Source: Globisporangium splendens (taxonomy: Eukaryota; Oomycota; Peronosporomycetes; Pythiales; Pythiaceae). From it: DNA of 64,000 nt. The notes under the pieces are model-generated. The model was not told where the DNA came from. It saw nothing but the letters and a program-made list of their open reading frames with translations, and did no database searches. Below are positions 53,168-63,384 of the stretch, piece by piece. Both the position numbers and the translations under genes were made by a program. Where the stretch lies: the NCBI GenBank assembly GCA_006386115.1, contig VFIW01000111.1, positions 156,971-220,970 on the forward strand, written 5' to 3'. The stretch's first letter is position 1. Every line of letters begins with the position of its first letter.

Positions 53168-54678
53168 ATGTTCAAGTTCTTTTCGCGTGCCAAAAAGCCC
53201 CATGTGTCTTCAGACGGCGACCTCCACGACCACACCGATGGGTCACCGACGGATATAAGCGACTGGGACGTCGTGCAGGTCGTCGTTCCGCCTGGTCCGC
53301 TCGGGATCATGCTTGATGGGAGCCACGCGAGTTCGGTCGTGCTCGACGCCTTCGAGGTGCTCCCGGACGGCCGCAAGGGCGTGCTGGAGCTCCACGGCGG
53401 CATTACGCACGGCAGTGTGCTCGCTAAGGTCAACGAGTTCGACTTCCTCGCGACCAAGATGACGCTGATGGAAGCTGGGCACGTACTGCGCGAGACGGCG
53501 CATCTCGAGCGCACGCTCACGTTCAAAGTGCCGCCTCAGCGCCGAGCCTCAAAGACTGCAAAGGAAGAGAAGGCGACACTTTTGAGTGGCGTCACCACGT
53601 CGAGCGCGCTGAACGTCCTAAGCGACCTGGACAGCGAAGAGGACGCCCGCACGCCGTCCACGCGCGGCTCGTTTACGAACACAATGCTGCGCAAACCCTC
53701 GCTCACAGAAAGCGGTAGCACCATCGTCGTGTCCGCGAAAGGCTCGCCTTTGGATCCTATCACTGCAAAGAAGAACAACAAGTTTGTCACCGTGGACGTC
53801 CCGCCAGGTTCGCTGGGTCTTAACTTCGACAGCGCTTCACTCGAGTCTGCAGTCGTACTTGGGTTCATCCCACTGCCTGATGGCTCGAAAGGTGCCTTGG
53901 AATTGCACGGGGGTGTCAAAGTTGGCTCAGTGCTCATCGAGATCAACGACGAAAACGTCTCAAAAATGTCACTCGACATGGTGCGCGCGAGACTCGGCGC
54001 GCTCGCGGGAAGCCCACGTCGCCTTCTATTCCGACTTCCTCCATCAGCATCAGCGAGCAAGCGTGCGTCGCAGGCATCAATGTTGTCAAGACCGCGCAGC
54101 ATCGTGGCCAAGGTCAAGGTTATCGTGGACGAAGACTTGGACTTGCGCCGGAAACTCGAGCTCGCGCTCGTGATGAAGTTCGACAAGCGGAAGATCTCGC
54201 GCAAGGAGTGCTGGTTCCTGATCGACGCGCAATGGATGACGCGCTGGGTCGCGTTTGTCGGCCAAAACGGACCGCTTCCTGGACCGATCACGAACGAAGT
54301 GCTGTTGCAGCCCGAGTGGTGCGAGCGCCTGCGCGGCGAGTTCCCAGGCAAGCCCGACACGCTGCGACAGGGGCTTGAGCGCATGGTTCACTACCGCTGC
54401 GTGAACCCGATGGTCTGGTGCATTCTGTCCGAGTTGCATGGCTCCGGAGACGCGCCAGTGCTCGTGAGGTACGCTGCATTGGATGCGTATGGAGGGAGGG
54501 TACCGCGAGCCTTATGACTAACCTTGTTTGCTTGTCTAGGTATGTTTTGGATATCAACGCCGATCCAGTCGACAAGGAGAGCGTGCAATGCATCCTCCAT
54601 GATCCGCAGCCCACGGCCGCTGCGCTCGTGCTGGAGCTGCTCAGCAAATGCCGACGCGAGACCGTGGTCGAGGACTAA
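53168..54678 (+). CDS. Protein with two PDZ-like modules and a DUSP-like domain (copy 1)
   Basis: Exons 53168-54468 and 54540-54678 give 479 residues. Start MFKFFSRAKKPHVS. Module 1 (~35-120) has 'VVQVVVPPGPLGIMLDGSHAS', 'LELHGGITHGSVLAKVNEFDF' and 'TLTFKVPP'. Module 2 (~200-295) has 'VTVDVPPGSLGLNFDSASLE', 'LELHGGVKVGSVLIEINDENV' and 'LLFRLPP'. The C-terminal part, 'ISRKECWFLIDAQWMTRWVAFVGQNGPLPGPITNEVLL', matches the DUSP domain of ubiquitin-specific proteases; no protease domain is present. 'MVHYRCVNPMVWCILSELHG' follows. Probably a scaffold. The copy at 57028-58841 has the same order of domains and the same final intron position (after an AG, phase 2), so the two are duplicates. Confidence 0.8.
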
Positions 54679-54913
54679 GAGAACACACAGAGACTGAGGT
54701 AGTGGCAATGACACCAGCATATATAAGCGAATGACCCGGGCAACATGCATCTAGGTAAACCAGATCCGCACAATACACGTCAAAATCTAGCCAATAGGAG
54801 CCAAGTGTAGCCATTTGCCCTTGGATCTTTTCTAAAGGTCACAACGGTGCTTTCTCGCACATCCACCGCACATTTCTGACCACGCATTGCATCGCAAAGT
54901 TCATAGAAGAAAT

Positions 54914-56049
54914 ATGCCGCATGTCAACGAAGGCGAGGTCGAGATGGAGCCATTGCCTGCGTCTTCACCGACGCGATTGCCGAAGAGCAGCAGCAATGCG
55001 CGTCCTGCGGAGCCTCGTGCTGCTGTGGCGGCGCTGACGCTGCTGAAGCACGCGTTCGGGAAGAGCATGCTCGCGGCTACGGACGAGTGGCATGACGTCG
55101 CCGAAGTCGTGCGCTCGTCGTTCCTTATCGTCTCCAAGGAGATCAAGTGCCAGGACACGCGGCTGCGAGTGCTGGAAGACAACCAGCAGCAGCAACAGAT
55201 GGAGCGCGAGGAACGAGATAGATGGAGCGTGGTGCATGCGCAACTGAAGCTCTTTAGCGACGAGCTTCAGTTGCTCACCCAGCAGCTGCAGCACCTGAGG
55301 GACGATGCAGCATGACGTGGAACTGTAGTGCAGGAGCGACTCACAGAACAATGGTGCGCGTATGCTGAGCATGATGCACGCATCAAGCACAAGATCGCCG
55401 AGGCGACTCGTGCCATCGAGACGAAAGCAAGTCGTGACGAGCTCCAAGTCGAGATGCTGCGGCTGGAAACGCGTGTAAACGAGCGGCTCAACACACAGAA
55501 TACGCAGTTCGCGCTTGCTGAACACGAGCTGCGTGCGCTTGGTCCGAAGATCCACGATGTTGAGGCGCGCCTGACTCAACTGCAGAAGAACGAAGCGAAA
55601 GCGGCAGTCGACGAAAGCGTATGGACCAGAGACGCAATGTGCAAACTGCTGCTCGTCCAAAAGCGGTGCCAACTGGAGATCAAGCGACTTCAACGGGAGT
55701 TCTTCGTGACGTACAACAGCCACTGTGGTACTGCGCAGCGATCAAAGACAACAGAGACGATGTCAGCAATGAGCAGCAGCCAGAAATGGCGAGTACAGTT
55801 AACGAGGCAACATGCACGAAGCCAGCGCACAAGAATATAGGCGACGTGGATAAATCAGAGACAGAAGGGCATTGCAAATCGACGCAGGGGAGAGAATTGG
55901 TACCCCTGTCGCATGGAGGTATCAGCCACAACGCGTCTGTGCCTTTGCCTGCTGTAAAGCCAACGCATGCGTCGCTGAAGCAGCGCTTTGAGGACGCGCG
56001 ACTCAAGCAGCAAGCCTGTTTGACCCGATTGCGACAAGCCAATTACTAA
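54914..56049 (+). pseudogene. Coiled-coil protein with in-frame stop and frameshift
   Basis: From ATG 54914 (MPHVNEGEVEMEPLP) a helical frame runs to a TGA at 55313-55315 ('QQLQHLRDDAA'). The same frame stays open and continues the coiled coil after the stop ('VVQERLTEQWCAYAEHDARIKHKI', 'IHDVEARLTQLQKNE'). Near 55730 the frame changes, and another runs to 56049 ('IKDNRDDVSNEQQPEM', 'ASLKQRFEDARLKQQACLTRL'). No intron fits either break: the gap around the TGA offers only a 12-nt GT..AG. It may be a young pseudogene, or contain sequencing errors. No domain beyond the coiled coil. Confidence 0.6.
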
Positions 56050-56104
56050 GAATGGAGAAGACATAAGTGAATATGCTGCGATATATAATCGGTCGGTAGC
56101 GTTC

Positions 56105-56630
56105 TTAAGACGCGCACGAGAGGAAGTAAAGCGACGCGTCGTCGACATCGTGTTCAGCATTCTGCTGTTGCGTCTCAGCTCCAAGAAGATCACAAACCCG
56201 CTGCGTCACGCTCGCGACGGCGTCGACGAGGTCCATTTCGCGGCTGAGCTCAAAGATGCGCAGCCTCGCGGCTTGCCAGATCAGACTCGGGGTACTTTTG
56301 GGCTGGGTTGCTACACTGTTGTTGTTGTTATCTTTCTGGAGCCGCTGCTGCTGGAATGCGTTGGCGCCGCACGTGAGCGTGAGCACCCACTGGTTGACCA
56401 TCTCCGACGACGCTGCGAGAAAGATCTGTGATGAGGACGAAGCATTGGACGACGTGGTACCACTGTCATCCTTTCGGATCCACAGCGAGAATCCGTGATC
56501 TGGGTGCAGAACGAGCTGCTGAATGTCCACGAGGCGAATGCTCTGACCGCCGCACATTGATACCTCATCGCCATCGGCGTCAAGCTTTGTAGTTGAGCTT
56601 GCAAGCGTCTCGAGGGCTCTCGAGCGTGAT
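56105..56630 (-). pseudogene. PH-domain-like fragment
   Basis: Minus-strand frame from about 56620 with 'LASSTTKLDADGDEVSMCGGQSIRLVDIQQLVLHPDHGFSLWI' (quoted for order; key parts are the Arg-Leu-Val-Asp strand and the Trp helix) and 'QIFLAASSEMVNQWVLTLTCGANAF', typical of the second half of a pleckstrin-homology fold. A C-terminal helix ends 'DDASLYFLSCAS'. The N-terminal part of the fold appears in another frame ('MLSSRFAAMFVRDDHARE', from 56670), so there is a frame break near 56610 or a missed small exon. The 3' end converges on the broken coiled-coil gene. Confidence 0.4.
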
Positions 56631-57027
56631 CATCGCGCACAAACATCGCGGCAAAGCGACTCGACAGCATTGGAGAGCGCGCTTCAGCGAGGTCACGACA
56701 GCGATTGCTCTTCTTCTTTTAAGCCAAAGGCAGCGTCGCCAATGGCCAGCAGCAACAACGGCAGCAAGAATGGATGCCAGTGGGCAAATTGGGACGTAAC
56801 GCGGCTTGCCACACTTGGGTCAGTCGATCTACTGCAGCTCACACGACGTAGGTAGGAAAAGAACCTGGATAGCAAGCAACTAAGGACACTGTCGTTGATC
56901 ATCATCCACAATATATTGATACACGCGCCAAACCAAAGAAGGAGTAGAATAGAACAAACTAATGCATGAAGCAGACTGCTTAGGACCTCACCACAAGCAC
57001 AACGGCACTCACTCTGGCGGTGCCTGT
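56631..57027. other. Intergenic, no gene supported
   Basis: About 400 bp between the PH-like fragment and the second PDZ-like/DUSP gene. Nothing recognised beyond the possible 5' piece of the PH fold. Confidence 0.4.
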
Positions 57028-58841
57028 TCAGCGACTCGTGACGCACTTGTCGCGCAGTTCGTTCACGAGGATCGCTGCTTTCAGCCGCGGTTCCTGCAGA
57101 ATCGCAGCCACTTCCTTGTTGCCCACGTGCTCCGACTCAATGTCAATCATAAATCTGTCCAATACATACAAAAAAGTCAGCCACCTATGAGGAGCCTTAA
57201 AGAGTGATATCGGTGCGCCACATACCTGGGCAAGAGCGGCGCTTCGCCCATGCCGTGGAGTTCTACAAAGAGGCAGAAGACCATGGGCGTCACGCAGCGA
57301 TAGTCCTTCTGCGCCGTCAGCCCTTTGCGCGGCGTGTCGGCGCGGCCCAGAACAAGACCTTCCAGGCGCTCCTTCCAGTCGGGTTCCAGCAGCACTTCGT
57401 TCGTGATCGGGCCAGGAAGCGGCCCGCCGCGCGCTGCAAAATTCACCCAGTTGTTCATCCAGTTGGCGTCGATGACGAACCAGCACTCCTTGCGACCGAT
57501 CGTGGCCCTGTCGTACTTGACGACGAGCGCGAGCTCCATCTTGCGGCGCTTGTCGAGATCTTCCTGCAGTTGCACGGGAAGCGTGCGCGTAGAGACGCTT
57601 GATGCAGTCTTCACGAGTCGCGCGCGCGGCAACCGGAACACAAGCGTGCGAGTCGTGCCGCTGAGCTCACCCAGTTTGACGCGGATCTCGTCCAGCGTCG
57701 CGCTCGACACGTCTTCGTCGTTGATCGTGACGAGCACGGCACCAACGTGAATGCCGCCGTGCGACTCCAATGAGCCGATGCTCCCATCAGGCAGCGGCAC
57801 GAACCCGACGACCACGGCGTGGTCCAGGATACCGCCGTCCAGGTTGAGTCCGAGCGGACCCGCGGGAGCCTCCACCGCCACAAACTTGTCTTCCTCTGGC
57901 TCCGTTGGCTCGTCGTCAGTTGGAAACTCCTTGTGACTGTTAGGCGAATTCGCATTGCCCTTGTTGAATGGCGACGTGATGCCAACGAGGTTCGGGATGC
58001 TCGGCAGGCTCGGCAGATGCGGCAGGTTCTTCGGGAGACTTGGCATGCTGAGCTTTGACGGCATCGCCGGCAGCGAGAAGCCCGCGAGGCTCCATCCTTT
58101 GCGCGTCGCGGACGCCGTCGAGCTCGTCGTGCTGCTAGGCGGCGAGATGGCGATTTTCGGCGGCAGATCCGAGTCGCTGATGTGGTCGTATGAGCTGTCG
58201 GGCGGCGACTCCAGCCGCTGCTCGTCCACTGACGTCTGCGACTGCGCGTCCGGGAGCAGCTCCACGGACGCGGGGCTCACGAGCGCGAGCTCCTTCGCGA
58301 GTTCCGACTCGCTCCACGCGCCGCCGTCCTCACCGCCGTCCGTGGCAGTGACGCTGACGCCTTCGTCCTCGGATTTCGGCAGCGTCGCCGCATCTTCTTC
58401 TTCCTCGCGCGTGGACTCGGGCACCGGAACTTTGAACACGAGCTCGCGCTCGAGATGACTCGTCTCGCGGAGCACCTGGCCGATCTCGCTGAACGTCATG
58501 TTGGACTCGACAAAGTCGTACTGGTTCACGGACACGAGCACGCTGCCCGGCAGGACGCCGCCGTGGGACTCGACAGCGCCGCGCTTGCCGTCGGCGTCAA
58601 TGGCGGCAAAACCCTCGAGCACCGCTTGCGACGACATGGACGCGTCGAGCAGGATGCCAAGCGGACCCGGAGGCACGGCGACGCGCACGAACTCCCAGGC
58701 GACGCGCACGTCCGTGAACTCCTCGTCCGCGGCCACGCGCGGCGAGATCGCGAGCATCGGCTTGGAGTTTACGGAGGAGGTGAACGTGGGGCTGCTCAGC
58801 GCGATGGACGAGAGATTCACGGAGGCGGAATGCGCTGCCAT
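57028..58841 (-). CDS. Protein with two PDZ-like modules and a DUSP-like domain (copy 2)
   Basis: Exons 58841-57226 and 57154-57028 give 580 residues. Start MAAHSASVNLSSIAL. Module 1 (~50-145): 'FVRVAVPPGPLGILLDASMSS', 'VESHGGVLPGSVLVSVNQYDF', 'ELVFKVP'. A disordered linker of ~170 residues follows, with a Pro/Ser/Leu repeat ('LPAMPSKLSMPSLPKNLPHL', then 'PSLPSIPNLVG'). Module 2: 'FVAVEAPAGPLGLNLDGGIL', 'LESHGGIHVGAVLVTINDEDV', 'TLVFRLPRA'. The C-terminal DUSP-like domain is 'RKECWFVIDANWMNNWVNFAARGGPLPGPITNEVLL', then 'DYRCVTPMVFCLFVELHG'. The final intron is in the same place and phase as in copy 1. The longer linker is the main difference. Confidence 0.8.
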
Positions 58842-59575
58842 TTGATGTAGTTTGGGGACTGATTTGTTCACCCAGAAGGACGAGGAAGAGGGGTACGTTA
58901 CGTGGGTTACGCTTTCTCTTCTTCCACGCGTCATACACCTGTATAAATGATGAAAATTCTTGTTTATGATGCGCGAGGCAACATTAACTACAATATTGTA
59001 TGTGCTTTAGATTAATCTACCTGCTTACAGTGGATAAATACATCAAGAATAGAGATATGAAGTATTGAAGGTTGATTTCGGCAGTTTTGCGCGAAGGGTA
59101 GGGTGTGGGTACATTTCCACTTCAGTGACCTTCACGTGTTGAACGAAGCGAATGCCACTAAAGTGAGTCGTAAACTATAAAAGCTACTGTACAGAGCGAA
59201 AAGACACATCGACAGAACAGAATTCCCTCAAGCGTCAATCTCGAAGGATTGGCGAGATTCGTCCTCAATGTGCTCCTCACAATGATGTCTGCATGCTGCC
59301 CTGACGCTTCCGCTGCGAAAAACTGGTCGATTCAGAGCCACGATAGGACGCCAACTGCTCATGGATGGATGGCGCAGTAAAAGCGTTGGCATTTCCCGAC
59401 GTGGAGTTCACACAGAGCGAGGTAGATTGCCTCGTCATGAACTAACAGAAAGCCTCACCGAGTAGATACTTGAGGACGGCACTGGGAGGAGGAAATCTTG
59501 TCATGGATTTGTAGCTGCCTATATCGTGCATTATAACAAACAAAAAGAACAACACAGAGAGAAAGGAGAGGGAGT
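58842..59575. other. Intergenic, no gene supported
   Basis: About 730 bp upstream of the PDZ-like/DUSP copy 2 and downstream of the first SDR gene. AT-rich; nothing recognisable. Confidence 0.5.
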
Positions 59576-60454
59576 CTACATTGATCTATGCCCCGCATCC
59601 TTAATGAGCCCGTGGTCACGTGTTTGCACGAACCCAGTCATGCTCTCCTTGGCGCCAACCACACGGCGAATGAACTCGGACCAGGACTCCGGTACGAGGA
59701 GTGCAAACACTTCGAGAAAGCCAATGTACCCTGGCAGCAGCACGCGCCACTTATTGCGCAGCGTGGCCTTCACGACCTGCTCGGCGACGTACTCGGGCAT
59801 GAGCCAGCGGAGTCCCTTGGGCAGCGTCACGCCCGTGACCATGTCGGTCTTCATGTATGACGGACACATGAGCGTGAGGTGTACGCCCTTGATGCCCAGG
59901 TCTGCGAGCTCCTGTTTGAGACTCGTCATCAGACCCACGGACGCAAATTTGCTTGTGGAGTAGTCCACGAGTCCCAGTCCGCTGCCGAGGATGCCCGTCG
60001 CGCTCGCGATCGACACGATGTGGCCGCGGTCGCGCGCTATCATGGCCGGCAGAAACGCCTTGATAGTCCAGAAGTGTGCTGTGGCGTTCACAGCCATCTG
60101 CTTCTCGATCGTGCGGTCATCGGTCTCGAGCAGCGGGCGGCCGCCCATGATGCCCGCATTATTGACGAGGATGTCGATGGCGCCAAACTTCTCCAGGAGC
60201 TCCGCGCCTACTTTGTACACGCGCTCGCGGTCCGTGACGTCGACGCGGTAGAAGTACGCCTTGGTGCCGCACTCGCTCTGAATGTCGCGGACGAGCGCCC
60301 CACCGGCCTCGGTCTGCAGATCCCAGACCACGACGATGCCCCCCAGCCGCGCAAACTTGAGCGCGAGCAGGCGGCCGAGCCCCATGGCGCCGCCCGTGAC
60401 CAGAACGACCTGCCCGTGCACCGACTTGTCTGCGCCAAAGAGCCACGCAAACAT
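59576..60454 (-). CDS. Short-chain dehydrogenase/reductase, RDH10/SDR16C-like (copy 1)
   Basis: Single exon of 292 residues from ATG 60454 (MFAWLFGADKSVHG), chosen because the paralog starts at the equivalent MFGLFGFQKSVKG; a GTG-led extension back to 60607 is open but unsupported. NAD(P)(H)-dependent oxidoreductase. Motifs: cofactor-binding 'VVLVTGGAMGLGRLLALKFA', 'WDLQTE' (Asp after the second strand favours NAD), 'ILVNNAGIMGG', the catalytic Ser in 'IVSIASATGILG' and 'DYSTSKFA' (YxxxK). The C-terminal hydrophobic segment 'VLLPGYIGFLEVFALLVPE' suggests membrane association, as in retinol or fatty-alcohol dehydrogenases of this group. Substrate unknown. Confidence 0.88.
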   Translation of the reverse strand: MFAWLFGADKSVHGQVVLVTGGAMGLGRLLALKFARLGGIVVVWDLQTEAGGALVRDIQSECGTKAYFYRVDVTDRERVYKVGAELLEKFGAIDILVNNAGIMGGRPLLETDDRTIEKQMAVNATAHFWTIKAFLPAMIARDRGHIVSIASATGILGSGLGLVDYSTSKFASVGLMTSLKQELADLGIKGVHLTLMCPSYMKTDMVTGVTLPKGLRWLMPEYVAEQVVKATLRNKWRVLLPGYIGFLEVFALLVPESWSEFIRRVVGAKESMTGFVQTRDHGLIKDAGHRSM

Positions 60455-61184
60455 GTTGTCGACTGCAGCGAGAGAATGCGCGAGCGGGAGCTGGCGAATG
60501 CGCGTATGAGGCACGCGAGTGGACACGCGGAAGATGCTGGCAACGGAGACCGTGGTGATGACGTCCTTTGTTGAACTCGGGAGTGGGATGTCAGACAATG
60601 AGATCACTTCGATTAGAGGAGACCTCTATTTATTTGTATAATTTCTAAAACGGTGTCGGTGTATTCTCTTTGTTGAGACAGAGATTCGTCTCACAATACT
60701 CAATTCATTCACTGTGAGTGGCTCCCCCTACATAACGACGCCGAGTTAACGATTGAAAAGTACAATAAGTTTTTTACTTTATATGCCAAGTTTTGATGCT
60801 TTATATAATCACCATGTGCAATACTTTGACCAATTCGAACCAATTGTGCATTTGTGCAGGAAAAGTGAATGAGGATTATGTTAATTGGAGCATGCTGTGC
60901 GTGTTCACTTTAAAGAGGTTTTTCCTGCCAATTGAATGATGGAATCTAACCTATTTAAGTGCTCCAGTGTTGGACGTCATTGATTGATTTGTGTTCGAGT
61001 GCAGTGTGTTATCCGGATCCCTCCTCCAATAACAGGGCATCTTGCAGTACTGAGAAAAATCGGATACAAGAGACTTCACAGCAATTGAACAGATCCAATG
61101 TTCACAACATGATTGTTGCAGTGACTTTAACGATACGCACGCTATCCGTGAAAACAAAAACATGAATCGTTTCTACCTAAACGC
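60455..61184. other. Intergenic between the two SDR genes
   Basis: AT-rich, about 730 bp, and no gene supported. It holds the copy 1 promoter and the 3' end of copy 2. Confidence 0.5.
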
Positions 61185-62060
61185 CTACTTCTTCTCGAGA
61201 TCCTCGTCACTGTCCTTGATCAGCGCATGGGGACGCGTCTGCTTGAACGTCTTCATGGAGTGACCGACTCGCGCGAATCGAACAAGGAACTGCGCCAGCC
61301 AGTCGGGCATAATGTACATGAGCATCTCGAGGAACGTCAGCAGTGACGGCATCACGAGTTTCCACTGGTTGCGGCGCACGGCGCGCACAATCTGGTCGGC
61401 CACGTATTCCGGGGACAACCACGTCGTGAACCGCGGCGGCGCGACGCCCTCGAACATCCCAGTCTTGATGAACGACGGGCACACCAGCGTGAGATGCACG
61501 CCGTCCTTGCCCATCGCCTGGAGCTCTTGACGCAGACTCATCATCAACCCCACGGCGGCAAACTTACTCGCACCATAATCGACCATGCCGCCACTTCCAA
61601 AGAGCCCTGCCGCACTTGCAATCGACACAATGTGGCCGTGGTTGCGCTTGACCATCTGCGGCATGAACGCCTTGATCGTCCAGAAGTGCGACGTCACGTT
61701 CACGTCGAACGTCTTGCGGATCATGCGGTCGTTGCTCTCGAGGATCGGCTTGCCGCCGACGATACCGGCGTTGTTGACCAGAATATCAACCGCTCCGAAT
61801 TGGTGCACGATGCTCTCGGCGACCGAGTACACGCGCTCCTTGTCCGTGACGTCCATCTCGTAAAAGTGCGCGTCACCGCCGGCCGTGCGGATCTCGTCGA
61901 CGACCTGTCCGCCCAGATGCGTGTTTAGGTCCCAGATGATCACGATCGCGCCGAGCTTAGCGAAGCGCAGCGACATGAGCCGCCCAATGCCCATGGCGCC
62001 GCCCGTGATGAGCACCACCTGACCCTTGACCGACTTCTGGAACCCGAAGAGACCGAACAT
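61185..62060 (-). CDS. Short-chain dehydrogenase/reductase, RDH10/SDR16C-like (copy 2)
   Basis: Single exon of 291 residues (MFGLFGFQKSVKG). Tandem paralog of the preceding SDR gene on the same strand. Motifs: 'VVLITGGAMGIGRLMSLRFA', 'IWDLNTHLGG', 'ILVNNAGIVGGKP', 'IVSIASAAGLFGSGG' and 'DYGASKFAAVGLM'. The catalytic triad and Asn are intact. The same C-terminal hydrophobic stretch ('LVMPSLLTFLEMLMYIMPDW') is followed by a charged tail ending DEDLEKK. Copies 1 and 2 differ at many sites, so the duplication is not recent. Confidence 0.88.
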   Translation of the reverse strand: MFGLFGFQKSVKGQVVLITGGAMGIGRLMSLRFAKLGAIVIIWDLNTHLGGQVVDEIRTAGGDAHFYEMDVTDKERVYSVAESIVHQFGAVDILVNNAGIVGGKPILESNDRMIRKTFDVNVTSHFWTIKAFMPQMVKRNHGHIVSIASAAGLFGSGGMVDYGASKFAAVGLMMSLRQELQAMGKDGVHLTLVCPSFIKTGMFEGVAPPRFTTWLSPEYVADQIVRAVRRNQWKLVMPSLLTFLEMLMYIMPDWLAQFLVRFARVGHSMKTFKQTRPHALIKDSDEDLEKK

Positions 62061-63384
62061 GACGAGCGAGTGAAGCAGCGACTGGAGACAGCGAGAGTGA
62101 ATGTGTGCGGCAGGACGTTACTTGCGGAATGAGCCCATTAGCGTAGCGGATGGCGCGCATTCCCTGCGGTCGCAGATAATAATGGACCTCTTCGTGAACA
62201 ATAGCAATAGCGCGATGTTGACGGCAATGCTGGAGGCAGCAACGCGGTCGCCTCTCTTCGCCAAACGGACGTTTCGCTTGAGTTATGTATGTTTTGGGGA
62301 GAGATGACCTGCAGTGGGACTGATTATGGCTTTTGGATCGAGAAGAGTACTGATTGAAGCAAGAAAAAAGAAGCAAGCGGGCAACGTTCGTGCAACATTA
62401 GTCAAAATCGTACTTTGTTGAGATATTTCGGTGCAGATGCCAGTTGAAGTTGATGATTGATTGACAAGCATGGAAATGGGTACAAAGTATGAAAAGCTGC
62501 AACACGCAGAGTGTATCCATACGGTCCAAAGCTGATCTGTTTGCAGCGCAACAACGTAGAGATGCTTGTAGACAACTATCCGTATCACACACCTAGTCGT
62601 TCCTGAGGATGGTGTGCGGTCGCGTTTGCCAGAACGTGCACTCAGGTAAGGCTCGCATCTGGCGCCGCGCCTGTAAATTGTCGAACGACGACGATGAGCC
62701 TGCGACAACGAAGAGGCAGGCAGTTGTCTGGTGCAGACGTGCCCATTGCGCGCATCCCCACGGAACCTTCCACGTGTTGGGCAATCCCACATGAGAGGCA
62801 ATTTGGTGGAAACCTCCATTCGGAAACGGAAAAAATCGAACCCAAGGATGCTGCGAGCCAGCACCAGTCAGTCCAATGGACCGGCGGCTTGAGAATGGCC
62901 CTCAGGCGCCTGTTTTACTGTGAACACAAGGCGCAGGGGGCGCACGAGCGGTGCTCGCGATCATGTCATTTCGCGAAAATGCTCAAGAGCGCAAGCGAGG
63001 ATATCTTTCGCCTTGGAACGCCCATTCTTTCAAGTAGCTCAAACCCTCTTTATTGTTGTTATTGTGGCGACACTCTCTCCTGCCCGATTGAAGCTGAGGC
63101 AGCTAAGTGCTCTAAGGCGCTCTCAAAGGCGAGCGTCTTGATGTCTGGATGAGGATCTCGCAATTCTGTCATCGTGCCGGAGCTCTCCTGGTTCAAGTGT
63201 AGCCAGAGTTGGACGGGGTCCGATACAAGCCAGTTGCAACAGCAACAGTGAGTCTCCAGGCGGCACTTGACGCGTTTCGTTGTCCCTCAACTCGGTCGTC
63301 AAAGGGATCAGGCTATGGGGCTATGGCGCCTATCGCTTCTCGTACATTTGGGCAAATGCGTAAGGAAAACGAGGTCACGTAGCT
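62061..63384. other. Intergenic, no gene supported
   Basis: 1.3 kb. Open frames on both strands (for example plus 62694-63152) lack motifs and biased composition. No RNA gene recognised. Confidence 0.4.
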
